From a bacterium (GTDB lineage Bacteria > Eremiobacterota > Eremiobacteria > Baltobacterales > Baltobacteraceae): DNA of 9,481 nt. The position numbers were made by a program, and so were the translations under genes. Within the stretch, counting starts at the first letter, position 1. Each line of letters starts with the position of its first letter. Below the pieces are notes generated by a model, which worked only from the letters and a program-made list of their open reading frames with translations, did not search any database and was not told the origin of the DNA. The DNA is taken from the NCBI GenBank assembly GCA_021782295.1, contig JAJXVC010000060.1, positions 1 to 9,481 on the forward strand. The letters run 5' to 3'. This document shows positions 1 through 6,644 of the stretch, piece by piece.

Positions 1-47
1 AGGAGTTGGGTCAGTTCCCAGTTTGGGGAAACGGATTCGGCTTTCAG

Positions 48-59
48 CGCCAATTGGCG
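48..59. repeat. Perfect 12-bp palindrome CGCCAATTGGCG
   Basis: Positions 48-59 read the same on both strands with no spacer. It lies about 50 bp past the stop of the last operon gene, in non-coding DNA. Such a short dyad could be an operator half-site pair for a dimeric regulator of a gene to the left of the window, or chance. No function can be assigned from sequence alone. Confidence 0.35.
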
Positions 60-94
60 AGCCCTCACTTCCTCCAGAAGACGTTTTTTACCGG

Positions 95-103
95 TTATCC
101 ACA
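95..103 (+). promoter_or_regulatory. Single DnaA-box-like 9-mer TTATCCACA
   Basis: The 9-mer matches the strongest E. coli DnaA-box consensus exactly. It is alone: I found no second copy in the window and no AT-rich unwinding region. A given 9-mer occurs by chance in a window of this size (both strands) at roughly a few percent, so this may be coincidence or a single regulatory DnaA site. It lies in the non-coding stretch beyond the operon end. Confidence 0.25.
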
Positions 104-111
104 GCTCATCC

Positions 112-1083
112 TCACCCCTGCCGCCCGACGGCTTTCGCCTCCCGCAGCATGACGGTCCACGCGAACATGCCCTCGGCGAGGGCAAATTGCAGCCAGACCG
201 AGCCGAATATCTGCAAAAAATCACCGATCGGGACGAGGCTCTTGTTGAGTGAGGCGAGGAGGGCCCTAATGCCGACAGAGACCACGAACATGCCGATGCC
301 AACGAAGATGTAGAGGAGATAGAAGCCGAGCGTCTCCCAAAAATATCCGCCGGTCAACTTCCACGACGCTCCGATCGGATTCGAGCGCTCTCCCAACACG
401 AAGGAATATTCAAGCAGAGCGATCTTGGTGCCTAACCACATCAACATCGGAATCATCACCGCGAACGCCAGGAACGGCACCATCGTTGCCGACTGCGGAC
501 TTACCGTCGGTGCCGCGGCGCTTCCAATGTGTGGAATCATCGTGAGCACGACCGGAATAAGAATGAGCGTCGATGCTATTGCAATCACGATCGAGAGCCC
601 TATACCTGCGAGGAACCACCACGCGATGAGCGCGCCGGTGTTCGCGAGCCTCCAGCGAAACTCTGGGGTCCGCGCACGCGCCGCCTCACCCAGGGCCATC
701 AATCTGATCGCGATTGAAATGGCAATCGCGACGAGCAACAGGGGGGCAAATTGTGCGTAGAGATGGCCGAGTTTGGCGGGAGTCGTGGAAGACTTCAATA
801 TCGCGTCCACCTTCGGCGACATGAAGATCGTGACGAGCAGATTGATCGCGATAACAACGACGGCCCAGATTGCATTCTTGCGCATTCGCGGCCAAGCAAG
901 CGCGAGCGAGCTTTCGATCAACCCCCAAGGGCGCGGGCGTTCGCTCTCGACCGGTGCAAAAACACTCGGCGCGAGCGCGATCTCCGGTTCGGCGTTCGGA
1001 TCGCGAAAATGGGGGTTCTCAGCCCCGCAATTCGAGCAGCTTTCGCCGCTGACACCCGAGCCGCACTGCGTACAAAAAGGCAT
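112..1083 (-). CDS. Zinc-ribbon multi-pass membrane protein, function unknown
   Basis: The 323-aa product starts with a small zinc ribbon, C4-x2-C7 and C16-x2-C19, as in DUF-type zinc_ribbon_2 proteins. An acidic/Pro-rich linker (about 21-52) follows, then a hydrophobic body with about six to seven membrane segments near 69-88, 111-130, 150-183 (long enough for two), 201-225, 250-275 and 286-312. I recognise no enzymatic motif; the body resembles uncharacterised DUF4013/YciC-like membrane proteins only in general character. The ATG start is well supported by AAAGGAG at 1089-1095, five bases upstream. It follows the decarboxylase stop by 20 nt, so it is probably the last gene of the bio operon. 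A transporter or membrane-organising role is possible but unproven. Confidence 0.85.
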   Translation of the reverse strand: MPFCTQCGSGVSGESCSNCGAENPHFRDPNAEPEIALAPSVFAPVESERPRPWGLIESSLALAWPRMRKNAIWAVVVIAINLLVTIFMSPKVDAILKSSTTPAKLGHLYAQFAPLLLVAIAISIAIRLMALGEAARARTPEFRWRLANTGALIAWWFLAGIGLSIVIAIASTLILIPVVLTMIPHIGSAAAPTVSPQSATMVPFLAFAVMIPMLMWLGTKIALLEYSFVLGERSNPIGASWKLTGGYFWETLGFYLLYIFVGIGMFVVSVGIRALLASLNKSLVPIGDFLQIFGSVWLQFALAEGMFAWTVMLREAKAVGRQG

Positions 1084-1088
1084 TTTCG

Positions 1089-1095
1089 CTCCTTT
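1089..1095 (-). promoter_or_regulatory. Strong ribosome binding site for the zinc-ribbon membrane gene
   Basis: The minus strand reads AAAGGAG here, five bases before the ATG at 1083. It is the best Shine-Dalgarno match of the minus-strand cluster and fixes the start of this gene. It also suggests the gene is translated independently of the decarboxylase in front of it. Confidence 0.75.
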
Positions 1096-1103
1096 AACGG
1101 TCT

Positions 1104-2585
1104 TTAGCGAACGACGCGAATAAACTTCAGCTCGTCATCGTATGGGCCTTGCATTTTCGTGCCGGCCCGTTTTTCCAGCAATAGGTATTCGATAATCTCG
1201 GTCGTCAACTCTTCTCCTGGTGAAATCACCGGAATTCCCGGAGGATACGGCGTAATGACCTCGGCGCAAACCCGGCCCTTGCTACTGCGAAACGGAATAA
1301 ACTCCGTCTCGGCAAGAAATGCTTCGCGCGGCAGCATCCGCGTCGGCGGGATCGAGGGAAGCAAGTAGCTCGAACTCTTCAAGCGCCGTTCCAGAACGCC
1401 CGACGGCGAGAAAATATCAAGCGGTCGATCTTCGCGTGCCAACTCGCTCACGCCGCTCACCAACGCATCGGCGGCCTCTTGCGAGGTACCAATGGTGAAG
1501 AGCGCGAGCATATTGAAGAGGTCGGCGAGCTCGACTTGGACGTTATAGCGACGACGGAGAATTTCTTCGGCTTCGTAGCCGGTATAGCCGAGCTCTTTCA
1601 CGGTTACGGTTACTTTGGTGGGGTCGAGATCGAAGACACCCGGCCGCCCTTGCAGTTCCTCGCCGAAGCAATAGACTCGATCGATCTCGTTGAGCCGCGC
1701 GCGAGCGTCGTTCGCGATCTCGATCGTCCGCGAAAGCAACGCACTGCCTTCCGTGGCCATCTGGCGACGCGCGACATCGAGCGAAGCGACGAGCACGAGG
1801 TTCGGCGAGGTCGACAAGAAGAGTTTATAGACCGCTTTTAAACGATCGAGGCGAATGCGATTGCCCTGCACGTGCAGCATCGCCGTCTGCGAGAGCGAGC
1901 CGAGCATTTTGTGCGTGGAGTTGATGCACATATCGGCACCCGCTTGCATCGCCGAGAGCGGGAGAGCGGGGTGAAAATGGAAGTGCGGCCCCCACGCTTC
2001 ATCGACGAGTAAGGGGATACCGCGCTCGTGAGCGACCGCAGCGATCCCTTCGAGATCCGCAGCGACGCCGTAATAGGTCGGGCTGACGATATAGACCGCA
2101 CGCGTATCGGGGTGCGCATCGAGCGTCGCGCGCACCGTTTCCGGCGTAACGGTGTGATCCATGTGCAACGTCTGATCGACTTCGGGCTGCATCCAAATCG
2201 GTTGCGCGCCGCTCATGATCAAACCGCCCATTGCGCTCTTGTGCGCGTTACGCGGTAACGCGATTTTTTCGCCGGGATTGAGCGCCGCCATCATCATACA
2301 CTGGTTACCGCTCGTGGAGCCGTTAATCAGAAAGAATGATTGGTCGGCACCATACGCATCCGCAGCGAGCTCTTGCGCGGCGACAAGCGCCTCGGTCGGC
2401 TGTAGAAGATCGTCGAGGCCGCGAATCTGTGTGAGATCGATAGCCAGAACGTTATCGCCGACGAACTCGCGGAAGGCGGCATCCATCCCGAGCCCTTGTT
2501 TGTGACCGGGCGTGTGAAACGGAATGACGCCTGCGTCGACGTAATCGATCAGCACCTGGAAATAGGGTGTTTGCTGTTGATCCAT
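1104..2585 (-). CDS. speA: Orn/Lys/Arg decarboxylase, SpeA type (probable arginine decarboxylase)
   Basis: This 493-aa cytosolic enzyme is a PLP fold-type I decarboxylase of the short Bacillus SpeA kind (about 490 aa), which lacks the N-terminal receiver-like wing domain of E. coli inducible decarboxylases. Visible motifs are FHTPGHKQG (23-31), SxSGN-like NGSTSGN (88-94), the PLP-region RNAHKS (112-117), the PLP aspartate in DEAWGPH (D205) and the Schiff-base lysine in STHKMLGS (K226). The C-terminal domain carries the family's YPPGIP motif. Family members make agmatine, cadaverine or putrescine; arginine is the most likely substrate by overall similarity to Bacillus SpeA, but the sequence does not settle it. 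DEAW replaces the DEAH usual in Bacillus. The ATG at 2585 lacks an obvious Shine-Dalgarno. It begins 24 nt after bioB, so it is probably co-transcribed. Confidence 0.88.
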   Translation of the reverse strand: MDQQQTPYFQVLIDYVDAGVIPFHTPGHKQGLGMDAAFREFVGDNVLAIDLTQIRGLDDLLQPTEALVAAQELAADAYGADQSFFLINGSTSGNQCMMMAALNPGEKIALPRNAHKSAMGGLIMSGAQPIWMQPEVDQTLHMDHTVTPETVRATLDAHPDTRAVYIVSPTYYGVAADLEGIAAVAHERGIPLLVDEAWGPHFHFHPALPLSAMQAGADMCINSTHKMLGSLSQTAMLHVQGNRIRLDRLKAVYKLFLSTSPNLVLVASLDVARRQMATEGSALLSRTIEIANDARARLNEIDRVYCFGEELQGRPGVFDLDPTKVTVTVKELGYTGYEAEEILRRRYNVQVELADLFNMLALFTIGTSQEAADALVSGVSELAREDRPLDIFSPSGVLERRLKSSSYLLPSIPPTRMLPREAFLAETEFIPFRSSKGRVCAEVITPYPPGIPVISPGEELTTEIIEYLLLEKRAGTKMQGPYDDELKFIRVVR

Positions 2586-2609
2586 CTGTAATGTGTTGTC
2601 TACGGGCCG

Positions 2610-3593
2610 CTAGGCGAGAACTTCGAAGCCCAAGCGATCGAGCATGGCGAAGTCCTCCGCATCGGCCCGCCCGCCGGTAGTGAGATAGTCTCCGAGAACG
2701 ATACCGCTCGCGCCGCTACGCATGCCGAGATCTTGCAGCCCGGCAAGTGTAATCTCGCGGCCGCCGGCAAAGCGGATCAAGGACTGCGGAAGCGCGAGGC
2801 GCGCCATAGCGACGAAGCGCAGCGCCTCGCTGGGCTCGAGCAGCGAGTAGGATCCAAACGGCGTCCCGGGGCGCGGATTGAGGAAATTGATCGGCACTTC
2901 TTCAGGGCGAAGTTCCTGTAACGTCATAAGAAAATCGATTCGATCTTCGATGCTTTCGCCCATCCCGATAATTCCGCCGCAGCAAAGCTCGAGATGATGC
3001 GTTTTCACCATGCGCGCGGTCTTCATGCGCTCGGCGAACGTGTGCGTCGTGCAAACTTTTGGGAAATATCGTTCGGAGCTCTCGAGATTGTGATTGACCT
3101 TGTCGACACCCGCCGCGGCAAGCGCAATGAGATGCTCCTCGGTGAGAATTCCGAGCGATACGGCGACGCTCAACGGAAGTTCGGCCTTGATGCGTTGCGT
3201 CGCTTCGCAAACGCGGTCGAGAACGCGCTTGGAGGGGCCGCGAACGGCGACGACGATGCAAAACTCCGTTGCACCCCGCCGATGAGCATCGCGTGCCGCG
3301 GCAAGAAACCCTTCGACATCCGAGAGCGGCTCCGGTTCGACGTCCGTCGCGAACCGCGCGCTCTGCGAGCAAAAATTACAATCTTCCGAGCAACCGCCGC
3401 GCTTTGCATTATAGAGCACTTCAATGGCGACTCCATCGCCGCAATACTCCGCGCGCACGACGTCGGCAAGATCGAGCAGTGCGGGAACCTCTGCCGCGGG
3501 AATCGCCGCAATTTCGCGTAGCAACGCGGCATCGGCGGGGATTCGACCGTGAATGACGCGCTCGCGAGCGCGATCGATTGCGGGGTGCGGCAC
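2610..3593 (-). CDS. bioB: Biotin synthase BioB
   Basis: BioB is a radical-SAM enzyme that inserts sulfur into dethiobiotin, the last step of biotin synthesis. The 327-aa product carries the [4Fe-4S] motif C68-x3-C72-x2-C75 within YNAKRGGCSEDCNFC. Other family blocks are FCIVVAVRGPS (C112), NHNLESS (168-173), LCCGGIIGMGE (C204, C205), PINFLNPRPGTP and IRFAGGRE (R274), with GDYLTTGG near the end. By E. coli numbering C97, C188 and R260 have counterparts (C112, C204, R274), but the position of C128 is Ala144 (codon GCC, 3162-3164). That is unusual because this cysteine ligates the sacrificial [2Fe-2S] cluster. The start is GTG at 3593, preceded by GAGAGGA four bases upstream (3597-3603) that overlaps the bioD stop; the gap to bioD is only 9 nt. 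Family assignment is firm; catalytic competence is not. Confidence 0.95.
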   Translation of the reverse strand: MPHPAIDRARERVIHGRIPADAALLREIAAIPAAEVPALLDLADVVRAEYCGDGVAIEVLYNAKRGGCSEDCNFCSQSARFATDVEPEPLSDVEGFLAAARDAHRRGATEFCIVVAVRGPSKRVLDRVCEATQRIKAELPLSVAVSLGILTEEHLIALAAAGVDKVNHNLESSERYFPKVCTTHTFAERMKTARMVKTHHLELCCGGIIGMGESIEDRIDFLMTLQELRPEEVPINFLNPRPGTPFGSYSLLEPSEALRFVAMARLALPQSLIRFAGGREITLAGLQDLGMRSGASGIVLGDYLTTGGRADAEDFAMLDRLGFEVLA

Positions 3594-3596
3594 GGA

Positions 3597-3603
3597 TCCT
3601 CTC
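3597..3603 (-). promoter_or_regulatory. Ribosome binding site supporting the GTG start of bioB
   Basis: The minus strand reads GAGAGGA just before the GTG start of bioB and overlaps the TAG stop of bioD (3603-3605). Ribosomes finishing bioD would end on this site, so bioB translation is likely coupled to bioD. Confidence 0.6.
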
Positions 3604-4265
3604 TACAACAAAGGAGCGATGTGAGCTCGAAGCACCGCCGCGTCGCGCTCTAACACGCTCGCGCTCGGCGATTCATGGGGCAGAATGCCAAGAATCTTCG
3701 TCTTTCCCTGCAAGACGCGCTCGACGTCGGCGATATATTCCGACTCCGGCGCTGCATCGCAGGCGACCAAGAGCGCACCGAGTACCGCGAGCGAACGCCG
3801 CGCTGCTGCCTCGAGCGTCAGCAAGGCGTGGTTCATGCAGCCGAGGCGTAGCCCGACGACGAGAATCGCGCCCAACCGAGCGGCGAGCGCAAAATCGGCG
3901 AGCGTTTCCTCGGCGTTGAGCGGCACGAGCAAGCCGCCGGCGCCCTCCACCAGCAGATCCCCGGTGATGGCATCGACGCGGCGCGCGAGATCCGCGGCCC
4001 CGAGCGGGCTCGCCCCTGCGGCGAGCGCCGCGGAGAACGGGTCGGCGGGCAGGGAAAAACGCACGAGCTCGCTCGCCTCGACCCCGGCGAGCGCGCCGAC
4101 TTCGGCTGCGTCCCCCGGGGTGCCGGGGGAGAGCCCCGTCTGCACCGCCTTGAGTACGCGCGGCGGGCGCCCGAGCCCGGCAAGCGCGCGCGCGATCGTC
4201 GCGGTCGCACGCGTCTTTCCGACCCCGGTATCGGTGCCGGTCACGAAGGCGCGAAATGCGCTCAC
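3603..4265 (-). CDS. bioD: Dethiobiotin synthetase BioD
   Basis: BioD forms the ureido ring of dethiobiotin from DAPA, CO2 and ATP. The 220-aa product has the usual length and motifs: P-loop GTDTGVGKT (10-18), the substrate lysine in KAVQTG (K39; most relatives have KPxxTG), GDAAE (D52), EGAGG (107-111) and LRLGCMNHALLT (139-150). The start is GTG at 4265, which overlaps the bioF stop as GTGA (4262-4265). A longer open frame reaches 4703, but it lies inside bioF and its extra residues have no family character. No separate Shine-Dalgarno is visible, so translation is probably coupled to bioF. The Ala after K39 is a mild deviation. Confidence 0.95.
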   Translation of the reverse strand: MSAFRAFVTGTDTGVGKTRATATIARALAGLGRPPRVLKAVQTGLSPGTPGDAAEVGALAGVEASELVRFSLPADPFSAALAAGASPLGAADLARRVDAITGDLLVEGAGGLLVPLNAEETLADFALAARLGAILVVGLRLGCMNHALLTLEAAARRSLAVLGALLVACDAAPESEYIADVERVLQGKTKILGILPHESPSASVLERDAAVLRAHIAPLL

Positions 4266-5356
4266 GCCATCGCCGCGCGCAGACGTTCGATCAGTAGATC
4301 GACATGCTCTTTGCGATGATCGGCGCGGAGCGAGAGTCGCAATCGCGAGGAACCGCGCGGGACGGTCGGCGGCCGAATCGCCGGTGCCTCGATACGCCCC
4401 TCGCGCAACCTCGCTGCAACGGCGAGTGCGCGCTCCTCGCTGCCGAGAACGACCGGCACGATCGGCGAAAATTCCGCCGAACTTGCGAGGCCGAGCGAAG
4501 CAAGCCCCGCATGCAGATGTGCGTAGGTATCGCGCAGATGCGCGCGCCGTCGATCGCCGAGTTCGCCGGCGAGCAACATCAACGCAACCCGCGCCGCGGT
4601 CGCGAGCGCGGGCGGCATCGCCGTATCGAAGATAAAACTCCGCGCGCGATTGACGAGTAGTTCGATCGCATCGCTCGCCCCGGCGACAAAACCCCCGAAG
4701 CATCCGAAGGATTTCGAGAGCGTTCCCATCACGAGGATACGTTCGTCATCGATACCGGCGGCGAGCCCGGCACCGCGCGGGCCGAGAACGCCGAGTGCGT
4801 GCGCCTCGTCGAGAATCAAAACGTCGTGTGCTGCGAGCAACGACCGATAGCGCGCGACATCGATCGCATCGCCGTCCATGCTGAAAAGACTCTCCGTTAC
4901 GATTGCGCGCGGACGCCCCTCACCGATCGGCGGGTGGCCGTGCGCGTAGATCGCTCGCGGCGTGCGCGAGAGCCGCATGCCGTCGATCCAACATGCATGA
5001 TTGAGTTCGTCGGAATCGAGCCGGTCGACGAGATCGCCGATCGTCGGCGCGACTCCGATCGCGGCGTGGTAGCCCGACGAAAAAAGCAGCGCGCGTTCGC
5101 GCCCCAACCAATTCGCCAGTTCTTCTTCCAACAACACGTATTCGCGATGGCGACCGCCGAGCAATCGCGATCCGCCCGAACCGACACTGCGCGCTCGACG
5201 CAACGCTTCGATGACCTGCGGTTCGTGCGAGAGCGCCAAATAATCGTTTCCGGAAAAATCGATCGCATCGACGGGCGGATCGGTCGATATCGCACGACGG
5301 CGATGCATGGCGTCGATCTGCGCGAGTTGCGCGCGCGCGCGCTCGAGATAACTCAT
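4262..5356 (-). CDS. bioF: 8-amino-7-oxononanoate (KAPA) synthase BioF
   Basis: BioF is a PLP alpha-oxoamine synthase that condenses a pimeloyl thioester with L-alanine to give KAPA. The 364-aa product contains FSGNDYLAL (34-42), GSGGSRLLGG (59-68), LNHA (H120), DEAH (D183, H186), the Schiff-base lysine in GTLSKSFG (K215) and the C-terminal IRPPTVPRGSSRLRLSL (328-343). The D183-to-K215 spacing of 32 equals that of E. coli BioF (D204 to K236, from memory). The start at ATG 5356 is chosen because it follows GGAG (5365-5368) by eight bases and overlaps the bioA stop as ATGA (5353-5356). An open frame continues upstream to 5926, but that part is antisense-frame noise inside bioA. The 3' end overlaps bioD by 4 nt. 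Confidence 0.95.
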   Translation of the reverse strand: MSYLERARAQLAQIDAMHRRRAISTDPPVDAIDFSGNDYLALSHEPQVIEALRRARSVGSGGSRLLGGRHREYVLLEEELANWLGRERALLFSSGYHAAIGVAPTIGDLVDRLDSDELNHACWIDGMRLSRTPRAIYAHGHPPIGEGRPRAIVTESLFSMDGDAIDVARYRSLLAAHDVLILDEAHALGVLGPRGAGLAAGIDDERILVMGTLSKSFGCFGGFVAGASDAIELLVNRARSFIFDTAMPPALATAARVALMLLAGELGDRRRAHLRDTYAHLHAGLASLGLASSAEFSPIVPVVLGSEERALAVAARLREGRIEAPAIRPPTVPRGSSRLRLSLRADHRKEHVDLLIERLRAAMA

Positions 5357-6561
5357 GGCCCCAACTCCGCCGTCAAAGCGTCGAAAAACGCATCGACGTA
5401 CTCTTCCTGCGCGCAGAGCGGCGGAACGAGCTGAATGACGTTGCCGATCGGACGCGTAAAATGCCCCGCGCGATAGAGACCGTCGGCAACGCGCCACGCC
5501 GGAGAGAGCGCTCCGCTTGCATCGATGCGGTCGGCATGGAGTTCGATTCCGACCATCGTGCCCACCGCTCGGACGTCGCGGACGAGCGCATGCAAGCGTA
5601 GCGAATCGAGTCGGCGGCGAATGCAGGCCGCCAATGAAAGCGCATTGACCAGCGTGTGCTCTTCGTCGAAGAGCGCCAAGCTCGCGAGCGCTGCGGCGCA
5701 CGCAATCGGATTCCCCGCATAGGAATGCCCGTGGAAGAGATGTTTGTACTCGCCGTAATCGCCGAGGAATGCATTGTAAATACGATCGGTCGCCAAGGTT
5801 GCCGAGAGCGCGAGCGCTCCGCCGGTCAATCCTTTTCCAAGAACGATGAGATCGGGGCGTAACGGCGCTTGTTCGAAAGCGAACATCGTTCCGGTGCGCC
5901 CGAACCCGGTCGCGATCTCGTCGCAAATCAAGAGCGGCTTCATTTCTGCAAGCGGTTGGTAACGATGTCGTGAGACCGTGCGCATCCCTGCAGCGGCCTG
6001 TACCAGCGGTTCGATGATGACGGCAGCGATATCCTCGGCTGCAATATCCGCCGTTCCAAGCTCTAGCGTTTCGAAGGTGATCGACGAAAAGCGTTCGTTA
6101 AAGAGCGCGATGTTGGAGCAACTCATTGCGCCTACGGTATCGCCGTGATAGGCATCGCGCAAGCGAACGATACGGTTGCGTTGCGGCTGCCCGACGTTCT
6201 GCCAATATTGAATCGCAATTTTAATGGCGGTCTCGACCGCGCTTGCACCGTCGGAGGCGAAGATCGCGTGCTCCATGCGCGTGAGCGTGCAGAGGTGCGC
6301 GGCGAGTGACTCGGCAAGCGGATTACTCGCACCCAGCGCCGTTGCATGGTCGAGCAGATGGGCCTGCTTTGCAATCGCTTCGGCGATTCGCGGGTGGCAG
6401 TGGCCGTGGATCGTCGTCCAGATCGAACTCACCGCGTCGAAAACGCGGGCTCCCTCGTCGTCGTAGAGCCAACTCCCCTCACCGCGCACGAAGCGGTGAA
6501 GGTGCGCCTCCGGAGCGTTCATCTGGGTAAAGGGGAGCCAATGGTGACCGGTGCCGAGCAT
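5353..6561 (-). CDS. bioA: DAPA aminotransferase BioA
   Basis: BioA is a class III PLP aminotransferase converting KAPA to 7,8-diaminononanoate. The 402-aa product shows WLPFTQM (8-14), SSIWTTIHGHCHP (45-57), ASDGASAVETA (102-112), AYHGDTVGAMS (137-147), IIEP (182-185), CDEIATGFGRTG (D214), LGKGLTGG (K243, Schiff base), FHGHSYAGNP (276-285) and TRPIGNVIQLVPP (R370). It is shorter than E. coli BioA (about 429 aa), with compaction before IIEP and before CDE. Phe11 stands where E. coli has Tyr17, and FHGHSYAGN resembles Bacillus/Aquifex homologues rather than E. coli; Bacillus BioA uses lysine as donor, so the amino donor here is open. It is the first gene of the operon. The start is uncertain: ATG 6561 gives a sensible N-terminus, GTG 6564 and ATG 6609 are alternatives, and none has a clear Shine-Dalgarno. 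Confidence 0.93.
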   Translation of the reverse strand: MLGTGHHWLPFTQMNAPEAHLHRFVRGEGSWLYDDEGARVFDAVSSIWTTIHGHCHPRIAEAIAKQAHLLDHATALGASNPLAESLAAHLCTLTRMEHAIFASDGASAVETAIKIAIQYWQNVGQPQRNRIVRLRDAYHGDTVGAMSCSNIALFNERFSSITFETLELGTADIAAEDIAAVIIEPLVQAAAGMRTVSRHRYQPLAEMKPLLICDEIATGFGRTGTMFAFEQAPLRPDLIVLGKGLTGGALALSATLATDRIYNAFLGDYGEYKHLFHGHSYAGNPIACAAALASLALFDEEHTLVNALSLAACIRRRLDSLRLHALVRDVRAVGTMVGIELHADRIDASGALSPAWRVADGLYRAGHFTRPIGNVIQLVPPLCAQEEYVDAFFDALTAELGP

Positions 6562-6644
6562 CACCGTCGCCTGTACCCGTCGGAAACGCCGCACCCCTTG
6601 TACGAGCATGAGTGCCGGACCCCGGAGGCGTACCCACAACGGGC
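6562..6644. promoter_or_regulatory. Divergent intergenic region between bioA and the FAD monooxygenase
   Basis: This gap of about 83 bp must hold the 5' signals for the six-gene minus-strand operon and the plus-strand monooxygenase pair. It is GC-rich and I see no consensus -35/-10 pair on either strand. Three GTAC tetramers occur at 6573, 6600 and 6630, spaced 27 and 30 bp, two of them as GTACCC. There is no convincing BirA-type (TTGTAAAC dyad) or BioR-type (TTATMKATAA) operator. GGAGG at 6624-6628 is the probable Shine-Dalgarno of the monooxygenase, though 16 bases from the ATG. If bioA starts at 6609, the gap shrinks to about 35 bp. Confidence 0.5.

Larger units (their letters stand above)
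1..111. other. Non-coding stretch downstream of the bio operon
   Basis: No credible gene lies here; the short plus-strand frame that opens at position 23 runs antisense through the zinc-ribbon gene and has no family features. The stretch contains a perfect 12-bp palindrome (48-59), a DnaA-box 9-mer (95-103), and a weak 5-bp stem TTCCC/GGGAA (15-19 with 26-30). I see no hairpin followed by a T-run on the minus strand, so the terminator of the minus-strand operon is either weak or lies beyond the window. Confidence 0.6.

Noticed and set aside
14..31. TTCCC/GGGAA stem near the left edge
   Set aside because: Five-bp stem without a T-run on either side; not a convincing terminator or operator.
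68..89. Plus-strand CTTC/GAAG hairpin followed by a T-run, possible terminator
   Set aside because: The stem is only 4 bp and no plus-strand gene is seen ending here; a gene from the left would be needed.
3685..4635. 316-aa plus-strand frame opposite bioD and bioF
   Set aside because: Ala/Arg/Ser-rich translation typical of the antisense of GC-rich genes; no domain, and both opposite genes are firmly identified.
4266..4703. N-terminal extension of the bioD frame giving a 366-aa product
   Set aside because: The extra 146 residues lie inside bioF in another frame, are Arg/Ala/Ser-rich noise, and the family P-loop begins ten residues after the GTG at 4265.
5357..5926. N-terminal extension of the bioF frame giving a 554-aa product, a possible fusion
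   Set aside because: It overlaps bioA in another frame, has low-complexity Arg-rich content, and bioF has a good start at 5356 with RBS and ATGA coupling.
6562..6644. BirA- or BioR-type operator upstream of bioA
   Set aside because: No TTGTAAAC-type dyad or TTATMKATAA-like site; partial matches such as TTGTAC and TTGTGG do not form a proper inverted repeat.
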